From Gammaproteobacteria bacterium (lineage in GTDB: Bacteria > Pseudomonadota > Gammaproteobacteria > Pseudomonadales > Azotimanducaceae), in NCBI GenBank assembly GCA_009841615.1, contig VXLL01000035.1, positions 124,001 to 188,000 on the forward strand: DNA of 64,000 nt, written 5' to 3'. A program made the position numbers and the translations under genes. The stretch's first letter is position 1; the number at the start of each line of letters is the position of its first letter. Below the pieces are notes generated by a model. That model worked only from the letters and a program-made list of their open reading frames with translations. It made no database searches and was not told where the DNA came from. Below, one piece after another: positions 19,058 through 27,708 of the stretch.

Positions 19058-19510
19058 TTAAGCGGATCGTGTATTGTCCCATCGAGCACAGAATTTGTTG
19101 AAAAACGATGCTGTCATCTTATTTGCTACACTGAGAAACAACCGCGAGCCGAGCTGTGCCAGTTTACCGCTAACGGTACCTGTCACTTCGTAGCTCAGAG
19201 TTGTTCCAGATTCGCTTGGCATTAAGGAAACGTGCGCTTGGCCAATACCGAAGCCTGCGTTACCTCCGCGGGCGTTGACCGCCAATGTATAACTCTCTGG
19301 TGCTACCACATTCAGCATACGAATGATTGAACGAAATTTGGCTCGTACAGGACCAAGCTTGACTCGTACCAGTGCTTCGTATTCGTTTGTGTCCAAAGCA
19401 GTCATTTCCTCACACCCGTCGATACACTCTTGTAAGATCTCTGGACTTCTAAGTGCCACCCACACTTCTTCTCGCGTCGCTGGAATCACGTGTTCACCTG
19501 AAAATTTCAA
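19058..19510 (-). CDS. CoxG-type SRPBCC protein
   Basis: This 150-residue protein is the CoxG/carbon monoxide dehydrogenase subunit G type, a START-like fold found with many molybdenum hydroxylase operons. It starts MKFSGEHVIPATREEVWVALRSPE, with the family's PGC-like loop altered to CIDGCEE, and continues with the GGNAGFGIGQAHVSL and YEVTGTVSGKLAQLGSRL blocks. CoxG is linked in Oligotropha to anchoring CO dehydrogenase at the membrane. The typical hydrophobic C-terminal tail is absent. It is encoded 20 bases before the Fe-S subunit gene. Confidence 0.85.
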   Translation of the reverse strand: MKFSGEHVIPATREEVWVALRSPEILQECIDGCEEMTALDTNEYEALVRVKLGPVRAKFRSIIRMLNVVAPESYTLAVNARGGNAGFGIGQAHVSLMPSESGTTLSYEVTGTVSGKLAQLGSRLFLSVANKMTASFFNKFCARWDNTRSA

Positions 19511-19543
19511 AACGATTTGCGGTTATTCATGCGTGAGATTGAG

Positions 19544-20206
19544 TTAACCGAAAGGTTCACCGTCGAACGAATCTATCGTTGTAAAGTGCGAGACTGGATT
19601 GCGTCGTAATTTTGTAAGTTGTTTCACTGGTTTACCAATAGGCAACACGGCCGCGAGAGCATATTTGTCTGGTACATCGAATAGTTCCCTCATAGCCGGT
19701 TCTTGGACTGCGGCGAAAGTAGTGAGTGTGCCACCGAGTCCCTCGTTGCGAGCGGCTAGCAAAAGGTTCCACGCGAAAGGGTAAATCGACGCGCCCGATA
19801 CCACTCCAACTCGTTGTAGAGCGGAGTCCATTGATGCGACGACTGACAGATCTACGAAGATCAACAGTAACACGGGAGACTTGAGATAAGGGTCAGAGTA
19901 ACCTGCTGGCAGTTCGGTGTTTGAAATATCCACTTCAGTAACTTGAGTGGGCACAACCGTATTAAATGGATTCTCGCCCGCCGCAACTTGAGCACGGTAT
20001 TTTCGAATCACAGGTTCAAGCAACGGAACCAATTGCTCCCTTTTTTCTTGTTCGCGAACTACAATCACTCGCCAGCCTTGACGATTACCACCACTTGGAG
20101 CAAACCTTGCATTGTCTAGTATACGATGAAGCGTTTCGTCAGAAACCTCGTCGGCCGTAAACTGCCGCGCTGCAAAAGTTGTTCGCATCACATCATAAAG
20201 TTCCAT
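19544..20206 (-). CDS. Nitroreductase family flavoprotein
   Basis: The 220-residue protein has the nitroreductase FMN fold: RTTFAARQFTADEVSDETL at the start with the arginine that binds FMN phosphate, APSGGNRQGWRVIVV near residue 40, and the GLGGTLTTF block near residue 160. It is encoded 33 bases ahead of coxG and appears to be the first gene of the molybdenum hydroxylase operon. I use the ATG at 20206, with AAGGAG 12 bases upstream; a TTG at 20266 is less likely. The partner substrate is unknown, though a flavin reductase role beside the hydroxylase is possible. Confidence 0.85.
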   Translation of the reverse strand: MELYDVMRTTFAARQFTADEVSDETLHRILDNARFAPSGGNRQGWRVIVVREQEKREQLVPLLEPVIRKYRAQVAAGENPFNTVVPTQVTEVDISNTELPAGYSDPYLKSPVLLLIFVDLSVVASMDSALQRVGVVSGASIYPFAWNLLLAARNEGLGGTLTTFAAVQEPAMRELFDVPDKYALAAVLPIGKPVKQLTKLRRNPVSHFTTIDSFDGEPFG

Positions 20207-20531
20207 GGCCGAGCGGTACTCCTTGTCTGGGTCGGTATGTCCGAATAAATATAGTCCCGAAACCAACTTCGTAGCGGGAACATGCCATTCTGTTGAACTG
20301 AGCGACCAATTTCCTAAAGCACGAATTGGGTTTCGACCAGATCACAAATACAAACCGCATAAAGTCGACTGTAAAACAGTTGCGGTGTAAGAATCTCAAG
20401 TTGCGTGTTAACGCGTTCACCAAACCAGAAATCCTACAGCTTAACTTAGTATTCACCCGAAAATTTTATTCTTACTAGGCGAGTTAGTTGGTCCAAGATT
20501 TCTAGATACAAACCCGCGTCAATTCAAAGAT
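20207..20531. promoter_or_regulatory. Intergenic region between pntB and the Mo-hydroxylase operon
   Basis: These 325 bases separate the end of pntB from the nitroreductase gene, both minus strand. At 20526-20540 a short perfect inverted repeat (AAAGATT-T-AATCTTT) overlaps the pntB stop. It is AT-only apart from two pairs and lacks a T-run, so it is at best a weak terminator. The promoter of the downstream operon should lie here, but I see no convincing boxes. Confidence 0.3.
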
Positions 20532-21893
20532 TTAATCTTTAAATTCGGTAATCAATGCCGAGATCGATTGTTTAGCGTCTCCAAAGAGCATTCGTGTATT
20601 GGAGTTGAAAAACAATGGGTTGTCAACACCGGAAAAACCAGAGGCTAACGAGCGCTTCAATACGAAAACCGTCTTAGCCGCATCCACATTGATAATCGGC
20701 ATTCCATAGATTGGACTGGCATCGTCTTCCCTCGCAGCTGGATTGACAACATCATTCGCGCCAATAACGACCGCTACATCAATGGCATTCATCTTCGGAT
20801 TTATGTCTTCCATTTCCAGTAACTGATCGTAAGAAACGTTGGCTTCTGCCAGAAGTACATTCATGTGTCCTGGCATCCTACCTGCTACGGGATGGATTGC
20901 ATAAGTCACATCGGTTCCGCGTGTTTCCAACAGCGTACCAAGTTCGTGGACCACGTGTTGTGCTTGAGCGACGGCCATGCCATAACCGGGAACGAAAGCC
21001 ACTGAATTTGCAGCTTCCAAGATGAGGTAAGCGTCCTCTGGAGTGATGGGATTCGCCTGTCCTTCGACTTTGGTTGCGGACTTCTGCGCGCCGAATCCAC
21101 TGAATAGAACGTTCGCGAGTGAGCGATTCATGGCCTTACACATGATATTGGTGAGGATGATGCCAGCGGCTCCTACGAGTGCCCCCGAAACAATTAGGAT
21201 CACATTGTCGATCGCTAGTCCAGCGGCACAGGCGGCGAGTCCCGAGTAACTGTTTAACAACGAGATCACCACCGGCATGTCTGCGCCTCCGATCGGCAGC
21301 ACTGTCAAAATACCGAGCATCAAAGCGATTCCAATGATTGCATATAGATAGTATGAGGTTGGAGCTGGTTCCAATACGAACAATACGGCGCACACGATTA
21401 GCACGACGAATAGCGCGGCGTTTATGAATCTCTGACCGAGGAAGAGTAGGGGCTTGCTTGCTAGAACTGCAGAGAGTTTGCCCCACGCAATACCACTACC
21501 GGCGAACGTGACACCTCCTATGACAATCGACAGAATCACAGCGACAGCCACAAATCGGTCAGCACTCCCAAATAGGGCTACCCAAGCAACCAACATACTC
21601 GCGCCACCACCTAACCCATTGAACACAGCAACCATCTGTGGCATCGCGGTTAGTGCGACGAGGCGTGAGGCTAGTACGCCAATTACGCTGCCAATCGCGA
21701 GACAAACAATGATAGTCGTCCAGTCCACGATCTCCTTGGAGAGTAGCGTTATTGCTATGGCAACGAGCATCCCTAGCGCTGAGAGCAAATTTCCAGTGCG
21801 TGCTGTCTTGGGTTTGCTTAACAGTTTCAACCCAAGAATAAAGAGTATTGCTGCGATCACGTAGACCGCGTTAATGTGAAACTGGCTTAACAC
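20532..21893 (-). CDS. pntB: NAD(P) transhydrogenase subunit beta
   Basis: This 453-residue protein is the beta subunit of the proton-translocating transhydrogenase. About nine membrane helices fill residues 5-270, and the NADP-binding domain III occupies the last 180 residues. Domain III shows FVPGYGMAVAQAQHVV, HPVAGRMPGHMNVLLAEA, GANDVVNPAA and the GFSGVDNPLFF block. The enzyme moves hydride from NADH to NADP using the proton gradient. It starts with GTG 44 bases after the preceding gene and ends the pnt operon. Confidence 0.95.
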   Translation of the reverse strand: MLSQFHINAVYVIAAILFILGLKLLSKPKTARTGNLLSALGMLVAIAITLLSKEIVDWTTIIVCLAIGSVIGVLASRLVALTAMPQMVAVFNGLGGGASMLVAWVALFGSADRFVAVAVILSIVIGGVTFAGSGIAWGKLSAVLASKPLLFLGQRFINAALFVVLIVCAVLFVLEPAPTSYYLYAIIGIALMLGILTVLPIGGADMPVVISLLNSYSGLAACAAGLAIDNVILIVSGALVGAAGIILTNIMCKAMNRSLANVLFSGFGAQKSATKVEGQANPITPEDAYLILEAANSVAFVPGYGMAVAQAQHVVHELGTLLETRGTDVTYAIHPVAGRMPGHMNVLLAEANVSYDQLLEMEDINPKMNAIDVAVVIGANDVVNPAAREDDASPIYGMPIINVDAAKTVFVLKRSLASGFSGVDNPLFFNSNTRMLFGDAKQSISALITEFKD

Positions 21894-21937
21894 TTAATAG
21901 ATTTCTTGGACGCGATTTGAAGTGCTGCTATTGAAAG

Positions 21938-22243
21938 TCACCCGTCATTTTCTGTTGGCTTTGAACGTTGTTTAAATAGGCCAAGCATTCGATCGGTAAC
22001 CAAGTATCCTCCGACAACGTTTATGGTCGCAAACACGACCGCTCCCGCACCTAACCAAGTGGCTAGTTCCTGGGTTTCGCTACCAGAGCCGGCGGCCAAC
22101 AGTGCGCCTACTAGCGTGATCCCAGAAATTGCATTCGCGCCAGACATTAGTGGCGTATGAAGCGTAGCTGGAACCTTTGAGATGAGTTCAAATCCCAAAA
22201 AGATTGCGAGAACGAGAATGAGCGCGAGGAACACGATTTCCAT
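21938..22243 (-). CDS. pntAB: NAD(P) transhydrogenase subunit alpha, membrane part
   Basis: The 101-residue protein holds the membrane helices that in E. coli form the C-terminal part of PntA. Three hydrophobic segments surround TLHTPLMSGANAISGI, the conserved family block. The split into separate alpha-1, alpha-2 and beta genes is the Rhodospirillum-type arrangement. It is encoded 6 bases after the alpha-1 gene and 44 before pntB. Confidence 0.93.
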   Translation of the reverse strand: MEIVFLALILVLAIFLGFELISKVPATLHTPLMSGANAISGITLVGALLAAGSGSETQELATWLGAGAVVFATINVVGGYLVTDRMLGLFKQRSKPTENDG

Positions 22244-22249
22244 GAGTAC

Positions 22250-23374
22250 CTAACCGTTGTGTAGTTCTATCCTGACGTTCCCTTCATGGGTAATTACACT
22301 TGCTTGTGCAATTTCATCATCAAAGTCTAGTTCGAAGTCTTTGGTGTCTTTGTTAAAAAATTCTTCAAAATAGTGAAAGAGATTAGCCGAGTACATTTCA
22401 CTTGCATGTGTAGCTACTTTTGCTGGAAGATTAGCGAATCCAACCAGTTGTACGTCGTCAACTTCGACAATTTGGTTCACTTTAGAGCCTTCGACATTAC
22501 CACCGCTTTCCACTGCCATATCGATAACTACACTTTCCGGGCGCATTTGTTTGATCATATCAAGGGTCACAATTCGAGGAGCAGGTCGTCCGAATACTTG
22601 TGCTGTTGTTATCACGACGTCTGAACGGGCGATAACGTCCGCCATCCCTTGTTGTTGCAGTTTAATTTGTTCAGGAGTGAGTTCTCGGGCATAGCCTTCT
22701 TGAGTTTGACCCGTCGCACCTACGTCGATTTCAACAAATCTTGCACCCAGAGAACGAACTTCTTCGGCGACTACGGGCCGAGTGTCGAACGCTTCGACTC
22801 TAGCACCCAACCGGCGAGCAGTCGCTATCGCTTGTAATCCTGCGACTCCAGCCCCGATAACAAATACCCGTGCAGGTGCTAACGTTCCTGCGGCTGTCAT
22901 CATCATTGGAAATATTCGCGGTAGGTGGTAAGCGGCGACGATAACCGACGCATAACCGGCTAAGTTCGCTTGGGACGAAAGAGCGTCCATTTTCTGGGCT
23001 CGCGTCGTCCGAGGGATCATTTCCAACGAAGTAGCGGTTACCCCGTGGTTTGCTAGTTTTTGAATCAAATCGTTGTTTTGAAACGGGTCAAGAAAACTCA
23101 GGTGCACCGTGCCTCGACGCATAAGAGAGACGCGCTGATCGGATGGTGGCCGGACGCTTAAAACTAGGACCGCGTGTTTTAATATTTCCTCGACGTCATG
23201 ACCGATGTGTGCGTTGACTTCAAGATATTGTTGATCCGTGAACCCCACGGAGTCGCCCAAACCGTGTTGTATCGTCACCGTACAACCGAGAGAAACCAGT
23301 TTTTTAGCAATCGCGGGAACGAGCGCGACTCGATATTCACCTGGCCATTGTTCCCGTAGCGCTACTACATGCAC
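22250..23374 (-). CDS. pntAA: NAD(P) transhydrogenase subunit alpha, NAD-binding part
   Basis: This 374-residue soluble subunit is domain I of the transhydrogenase. It resembles alanine dehydrogenase at its start (REQWPGEYRVALVPAIAKKL) and has the NAD-binding fold at VFVIGAGVAGLQAIATARRLGA near residue 168, with the acidic residue in EAFDTRP. The RQD-like loop (AQKMDALSSQANLAGY) near residue 125 is the conserved domain-I loop. It starts at a GTG with no strong ribosome-binding site. It is first in the operon, and 119 bases separate it from the upstream VOC gene. Confidence 0.94.
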   Translation of the reverse strand: MHVVALREQWPGEYRVALVPAIAKKLVSLGCTVTIQHGLGDSVGFTDQQYLEVNAHIGHDVEEILKHAVLVLSVRPPSDQRVSLMRRGTVHLSFLDPFQNNDLIQKLANHGVTATSLEMIPRTTRAQKMDALSSQANLAGYASVIVAAYHLPRIFPMMMTAAGTLAPARVFVIGAGVAGLQAIATARRLGARVEAFDTRPVVAEEVRSLGARFVEIDVGATGQTQEGYARELTPEQIKLQQQGMADVIARSDVVITTAQVFGRPAPRIVTLDMIKQMRPESVVIDMAVESGGNVEGSKVNQIVEVDDVQLVGFANLPAKVATHASEMYSANLFHYFEEFFNKDTKDFELDFDDEIAQASVITHEGNVRIELHNG

Positions 23375-23493
23375 AACAAGGTAACTCTACCTTTTAAATT
23401 TGGATCGAAACGCACAAATGTTTGTACAGCAAGTAATTTGAGGTATTCTATGAAGTGATATGCCAACGTCGTAATGTGGTTTAGACTTGCTCG

Positions 23494-23943
23494 TTATTCG
23501 TTCTCCCAAAAAGGGACGTTATTAAGCGGCCCCAGATTCTCTCCAAGTTGAATGAGCACTCCATGCGAGCTTTTGGGTGAAATAAACGCATCGACACCGC
23601 CTGTATCCCGATCAAAGTTCTTATCAACCACGCGAACGCCATTTTCTTCCAAGCGACTGCATTGTTGTGGTAGATTTGGAGTTTGCAGAGTGATGTGATG
23701 GACTCCTTCCCCCTTTCTCTCAATGAATTTCGCTAGGAAACCGTCTGGGTTGATGGGCTCTAGTAGTTCAATGCAAAACCCGTCTAGATCAAAGATTCCA
23801 AGTTTGAAGTCCCCGCTGAAATGTACAAACTCACGTAGAAACCTCGCGCCGAGTTGATCTTCATAGAACTTGCGTGCTTGATTGATACTACGAACCGCGA
23901 TTCCTATGTGATCCATTCTTCCTATGGCACTTGAATATTTCAC
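23494..23943 (-). CDS. VOC-superfamily protein, methylmalonyl-CoA epimerase-like
   Basis: The 149-residue protein has the two paired beta-alpha-beta-beta-beta units of the vicinal oxygen chelate fold. Metal-binding positions fit MDHIGIAV (His), CIELLEP (Glu) and VHHITLQT (His). This wording resembles methylmalonyl-CoA epimerase, which converts the D and L forms of methylmalonyl-CoA; glyoxalase I relatives remain possible. Translation starts at a GTG with the strong site AAGGAG about 7 bases upstream. No methylmalonyl-CoA mutase or propionyl-CoA carboxylase gene is in the window. Confidence 0.75.
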   Translation of the reverse strand: MKYSSAIGRMDHIGIAVRSINQARKFYEDQLGARFLREFVHFSGDFKLGIFDLDGFCIELLEPINPDGFLAKFIERKGEGVHHITLQTPNLPQQCSRLEENGVRVVDKNFDRDTGGVDAFISPKSSHGVLIQLGENLGPLNNVPFWENE

Positions 23944-24319
23944 GAACTTTCTCCTTCTAAAACTTTGTTAGAAAACAACAATTGGAACCAATTCTTAAAG
24001 CTTGTTCTGGTGGCTCGGGAGCAAGACTGCGAACTAGCGCATCAACATAGCTTGGGACGCACAAACACGTTCGTGGTGACATTGAATATAACCAGTGGTG
24101 CTCACGCTCCCTAGGGCACTAAGTAAAGCCACCAGTATTTGGTCTCTGTACGATGAGAATTAAAAGAAGTTCGGACAAATTTTAGAAATTTGATCGTTAG
24201 TTTTGTTGTACAATGAACCAATGCTCAGAAGACTGTGTAACACAACCCTAGGGGAACTGATTTCAAACTTAGGAATCAATTGTAACACAGTACGAAACTA
24301 GCCGAATAAGGAAACTCCC
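23944..24319. promoter_or_regulatory. Divergent intergenic region ahead of the exported paralogues
   Basis: These 376 bases lie between the VOC gene (minus) and the first exported protein gene (plus). A TACAAT at 24209-24214 could be a -10 box for the plus-strand gene, but the TTGATC upstream is only 13 bases away. I recognise no gene or RNA here. Confidence 0.3.
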
Positions 24320-25600
24320 ATGACGAAACTCCTTCTATATGGATTGTTAGCCTGCTTAGTTGCGTCCGTGTCAGGGACGGACTGGAACAGAGACGTGCGG
24401 TCTATGTTGGTGCATTATGAGAGATTTGAAGTCAGACCAGAAACAGAGACGTTTCTGGAAGTTTCCGACGAACAAAATGCTTCTTGGGAAGAACTCATTG
24501 AACAGTGTACGCCGATCGACACTAGGGAACCGTTGAGTGAGTCGTGTATGTTGTTAGCGGAGCAGTACTTTTCTAAGGAGCCAGTGTGGCCATATAGCCA
24601 AATGTATTACTACGATGCATGGGACGGCTGGGTGCCTATTTTCATACGTGAGTTGACTTATAAGAATTTCACTACAGCTGACTATGTGGATAAAGACGTT
24701 CCCTATTGGAATGATGTCTTCGATGGTCAAATCGAACAGCGTAAAAAACAATTTTTGAAAGTCGTAGCGGATTCTTCCTGCCTAGATCTCGCTAGTCGAA
24801 ACAAACTTGGAATACACCCAACCAACCACAAATCTTGCGCCGCTCGAGAACTATATAAATATGGAGCTTATCTCAATGCTTGCTCACGTGCTCACCAAAG
24901 ACTATCCTTCCTAAGCCAAGAGATCACTCAGGAAAACCAAACAGGTGAATTGAACTATTATGAGCTCAGCTTTAGTAAACTAGACGAATGGGTATCTGAC
25001 GTTCCGCTGCGATACTCAGCGAAGAGACGACTAGCGAAAGGCTTCCTACATGCATCTTGGGTTGCCGAACAGTGTAAAGTACATGGCTTCGTCCTCGTAC
25101 CTGGACAGTCCCACCTGGGTTTAGAAACAACTGAAGAAAAGATGTCTTGGGAACATGACCTCGAAAAGTATTTCTTGTTCGTCAATCACGCTTACGATCT
25201 AGCGTTGAGAATCGCAGCGAAGACTGGAGATGATTGGGCCATTCGAAGTAGAACAATGGGTCGCTATCTTACCGACGAATTCAACGAGGACTTGTTGAAG
25301 AGGTATCCGCTACAGTTTCATCGAGAAATGGGAAAGGGAGCGGGGTATGACTTTACTCCACAAGAAAAAGCCCGACATCGTGCGAAAGCATATCTCCTGC
25401 TAGTTGAGCAGGCCGGCGAAAAAGTTGCCCAGCTTGAATATGACCCGTCAAAATTGAAACGAGAGATTCGGTACGTAAAGAACGGTGGGAGTTTGAGGTT
25501 TCCTCCGTCTCGAGCAGAGATATTGAAGGAAACGAGAAAATGGTTGCAGGAATATGAAGAGGATGAGATGTTGAAGGAGATGAAGGGCGAGTTGTTTTGA
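24320..25600 (+). CDS. Exported protein of unknown function, paralogue 1
   Basis: The 426-residue protein begins with a clear signal peptide (MTKLLLYGLLACLVASVSG). I do not recognise a domain. Its features include EPVWPYSQMYYYDAWDGW near residue 90, YWNDVFDG near residue 130, an aspartate/tryptophan-rich GDDWAIRS near residue 310 and a charged, helical C-terminus. Six cysteines align with those of the next gene's product (near residues 54, 75, 153, 173, 188 and 252), which suggests disulfides outside the cytoplasm. AAGGAA precedes the ATG. It is followed after 132 bases by its paralogue and then by two TonB-dependent receptors, so a role in capture or processing of an imported compound is possible but unproven. 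Confidence 0.82.
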   Translation: MTKLLLYGLLACLVASVSGTDWNRDVRSMLVHYERFEVRPETETFLEVSDEQNASWEELIEQCTPIDTREPLSESCMLLAEQYFSKEPVWPYSQMYYYDAWDGWVPIFIRELTYKNFTTADYVDKDVPYWNDVFDGQIEQRKKQFLKVVADSSCLDLASRNKLGIHPTNHKSCAARELYKYGAYLNACSRAHQRLSFLSQEITQENQTGELNYYELSFSKLDEWVSDVPLRYSAKRRLAKGFLHASWVAEQCKVHGFVLVPGQSHLGLETTEEKMSWEHDLEKYFLFVNHAYDLALRIAAKTGDDWAIRSRTMGRYLTDEFNEDLLKRYPLQFHREMGKGAGYDFTPQEKARHRAKAYLLLVEQAGEKVAQLEYDPSKLKREIRYVKNGGSLRFPPSRAEILKETRKWLQEYEEDEMLKEMKGELF

Positions 25601-25732
25601 CGAAGCTCTTACGATTGAATGTCTGATTCAATTTTTGATGTTTAAATGGGATTTTTGGTCGATTTTCGAATTCACTTTAGCTCATGTATTCGCAATATCA
25701 ATCCTGATCCATTTGGTGATAGGAGTTAAAGA

Positions 25733-27034
25733 ATGTTAAGGAGAGTTTTATTCGGGTTCTGTGTGGCATTGTTTTTGGTTGCAAACACGATGTCCGGCGC
25801 GACGTTTAATACGTTCTGGAACATGGGGGACTTTACCGTTCCTCCGGATCCTACTGCTCATATCGAGGAATCTGAAGAGCACCAAGATGCGTGGCAACAA
25901 GCACAACAGAAGTGTCTCCCGATCGACAGATTCGAGATTCTAGAAGATGAAGAGTGTCTTGAAGCTCTACAAAAATATTTTCTCAACGAACCAGTGTGGG
26001 CATATAGCATGTTGTATCACTATGACCGTCGGGACGGTTTACAACCACTCCCGGTTAAGCTAGTTAATTCTCGACCCCAAATGTTGCCTTATAGCTATGC
26101 GGACTTTCTTAAGGAAGACATTCCGTATTGGCGGGACATTTTTGATGGAAACCTCCATCGAACCATATCTCGTTTTCAACGTGTCATTACAAATGACGAG
26201 TGTATGGAATTGAGCAAACAGACAAGTATTGGGATTAGTGCGGACTTAGCAAAACAATGTGAGGCTCGAGCAATGTTTAAATATGCGACTTTTCTCGACG
26301 GTTGTAACGTCTCAATGCAACAAATGATGATTCTCATTAATCATCCCGACTTGAGCCAAGTTTTTGATAGTAAGAGTTCCAGTGGTTATGCTGCGGTACT
26401 AGAAGTAATCGAAGAAAAAATCGAAGATAGTTCACAACGCGAGCTTGCCCGGCAACGTTTCGAAAAAGGATTTTTGCACGCTATATGGTTGCGATACGAA
26501 TGTGAGCCATGGGGTTATTCGCTACTACCGGACATTGAGACCACGCCACCTCCTAAGGAATCGACGTCCCTCCTTTGGTCAGCTAATCTAGATCTCGCGT
26601 TTCAGCGGATTAATCGTACACACGACACAATTCTGAAAATTGCAGCGAAGTGTGGAGACTCGTGGGCGATTCAGAGCTATCCTTTGGGAATCTTTACCAG
26701 TCATGAATTCAATGATGATGTAAAAGAACGGCATCCACTACTGATGCACCGACATTTAGGTTCGCACACAGGGTGGTTCCGGAGCGAATTGACGTTCGCA
26801 GAACGTCTGCAACATCAAGCGAAAGCTTTTCTCTTGTTGGAGGATTCTGTTGGCGAGAACAACGCACGCAAAGAGTATGATCCTATCGAGCTAGAGGACG
26901 CGATTGAATACGTTTCAGACGGAGGTCAGTTGAAATACGCCCGTCCGTTGAGTGAAATATTGAGAACGAGAGAAGAGCGTTTCGATGATGAAGAAGACCT
27001 GATTTTGAAAGAGTCCGGTTTTAAGGAGCTCTAG
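25733..27034 (+). CDS. Exported protein of unknown function, paralogue 2
   Basis: The 433-residue protein is a diverged duplicate of the preceding one, alignable over its full length. It has a signal peptide (RRVLFGFCVALFLVANTMSG) and the matching blocks EPVWAYSMLYHYDRRDG, YWRDIFDG, GDSWAIQS and EYDPIELEDAIEYV. The six shared cysteines are kept and one more occurs in AAKCGDSW. A TAGGAG site lies 7 bases before the ATG. The C-terminal tail is acidic in both copies. Function unknown; the conserved aromatic and cysteine positions point to a folded extracytoplasmic domain rather than a filler sequence. Confidence 0.82.
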   Translation: MLRRVLFGFCVALFLVANTMSGATFNTFWNMGDFTVPPDPTAHIEESEEHQDAWQQAQQKCLPIDRFEILEDEECLEALQKYFLNEPVWAYSMLYHYDRRDGLQPLPVKLVNSRPQMLPYSYADFLKEDIPYWRDIFDGNLHRTISRFQRVITNDECMELSKQTSIGISADLAKQCEARAMFKYATFLDGCNVSMQQMMILINHPDLSQVFDSKSSSGYAAVLEVIEEKIEDSSQRELARQRFEKGFLHAIWLRYECEPWGYSLLPDIETTPPPKESTSLLWSANLDLAFQRINRTHDTILKIAAKCGDSWAIQSYPLGIFTSHEFNDDVKERHPLLMHRHLGSHTGWFRSELTFAERLQHQAKAFLLLEDSVGENNARKEYDPIELEDAIEYVSDGGQLKYARPLSEILRTREERFDDEEDLILKESGFKEL

Positions 27035-27708
27035 CATTCTAAGTTCTTGCGCACATCTAAATAGTTTTCAAATGCTTTCAAGCAATGTTGGAATGACCCA
27101 CGACCACCGAGCTTATCTGCAGTTAGAGTCGACAATTTGTGGATAGAACAAGCAGCAGTTTTTAAACGTTATACGCGATACTGGCTAATACGGCAACTGA
27201 CAACCTTGGGTGGTTCACGAGATTGCTCTTTGCAACAGCCTGAGAAATACTGACGCGATTCGAAGAGTAATCCTTTATTAGAAGTTGATTGGGTCTACAA
27301 CGTCGCAATCGGGCGAATGTGTTTCACTCTTAAGAGTTTGGAATACTCGGAGGAACGCGAATGTTCCAACATATCGAATTTTTACTGCTATTCGCGACGG
27401 TTCAACGTAGCTTGCCGCAGTAATTTTTATCTTCAATCTTGTAGTAGCACTGAATCAAGTTGGAACTTTCTTAGCGCGGAGCGTGTCGAAACGGGACCAA
27501 GAAATACTCACTACTGTACAGTGTGAGAAAAGCAACAACAATCCAAGAAAACACCGTTGATTTCGTGCGTTCACGACGAATGAGAGTGGTTAATTGCAAC
27601 GTATAATGGTTACGGAACCATGACATGAAATTTAATTGGATTTGGTGAAATTCTCACAATGACATTAGTGCTCTGAACTAATAGTCCAACCACTGATAGG
27701 AGAAATTG
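27035..27708. promoter_or_regulatory. Long intergenic region upstream of the first receptor gene
   Basis: This 674-base gap separates the second exported protein from the first TonB-dependent receptor. A consensus -10 box TATAAT lies at 27602-27607, about 100 bases before the receptor start, but no good -35 box is visible. A short frame with a strong ribosome-binding site lies at 27361-27423 and is listed separately. The length of the gap suggests regulated expression of the receptor. Confidence 0.4.
27361..27423 (+). CDS. Possible 20-residue leader peptide
   Basis: An ATG at 27361 follows GGAGG (27349-27353) by 7 bases, which is as good as any ribosome-binding site in the window. The frame encodes 20 residues with a hydrophobic middle (FLLLFATV) and stops at TAA. 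It could be a leader peptide or a chance frame. Nothing else supports it. Confidence 0.2.
   Translation: MFQHIEFLLLFATVQRSLPQ

Noticed and set aside
20193-20456. 87-codon minus-strand frame between pntB and the nitroreductase
   Set aside because: Composition looks like translated non-coding DNA and it overlaps the nitroreductase start.
27317-27526. 69-codon frame in the gap before receptor 1
   Set aside because: Cys/Ser/Arg-rich, no good ribosome-binding site of its own, no family features.
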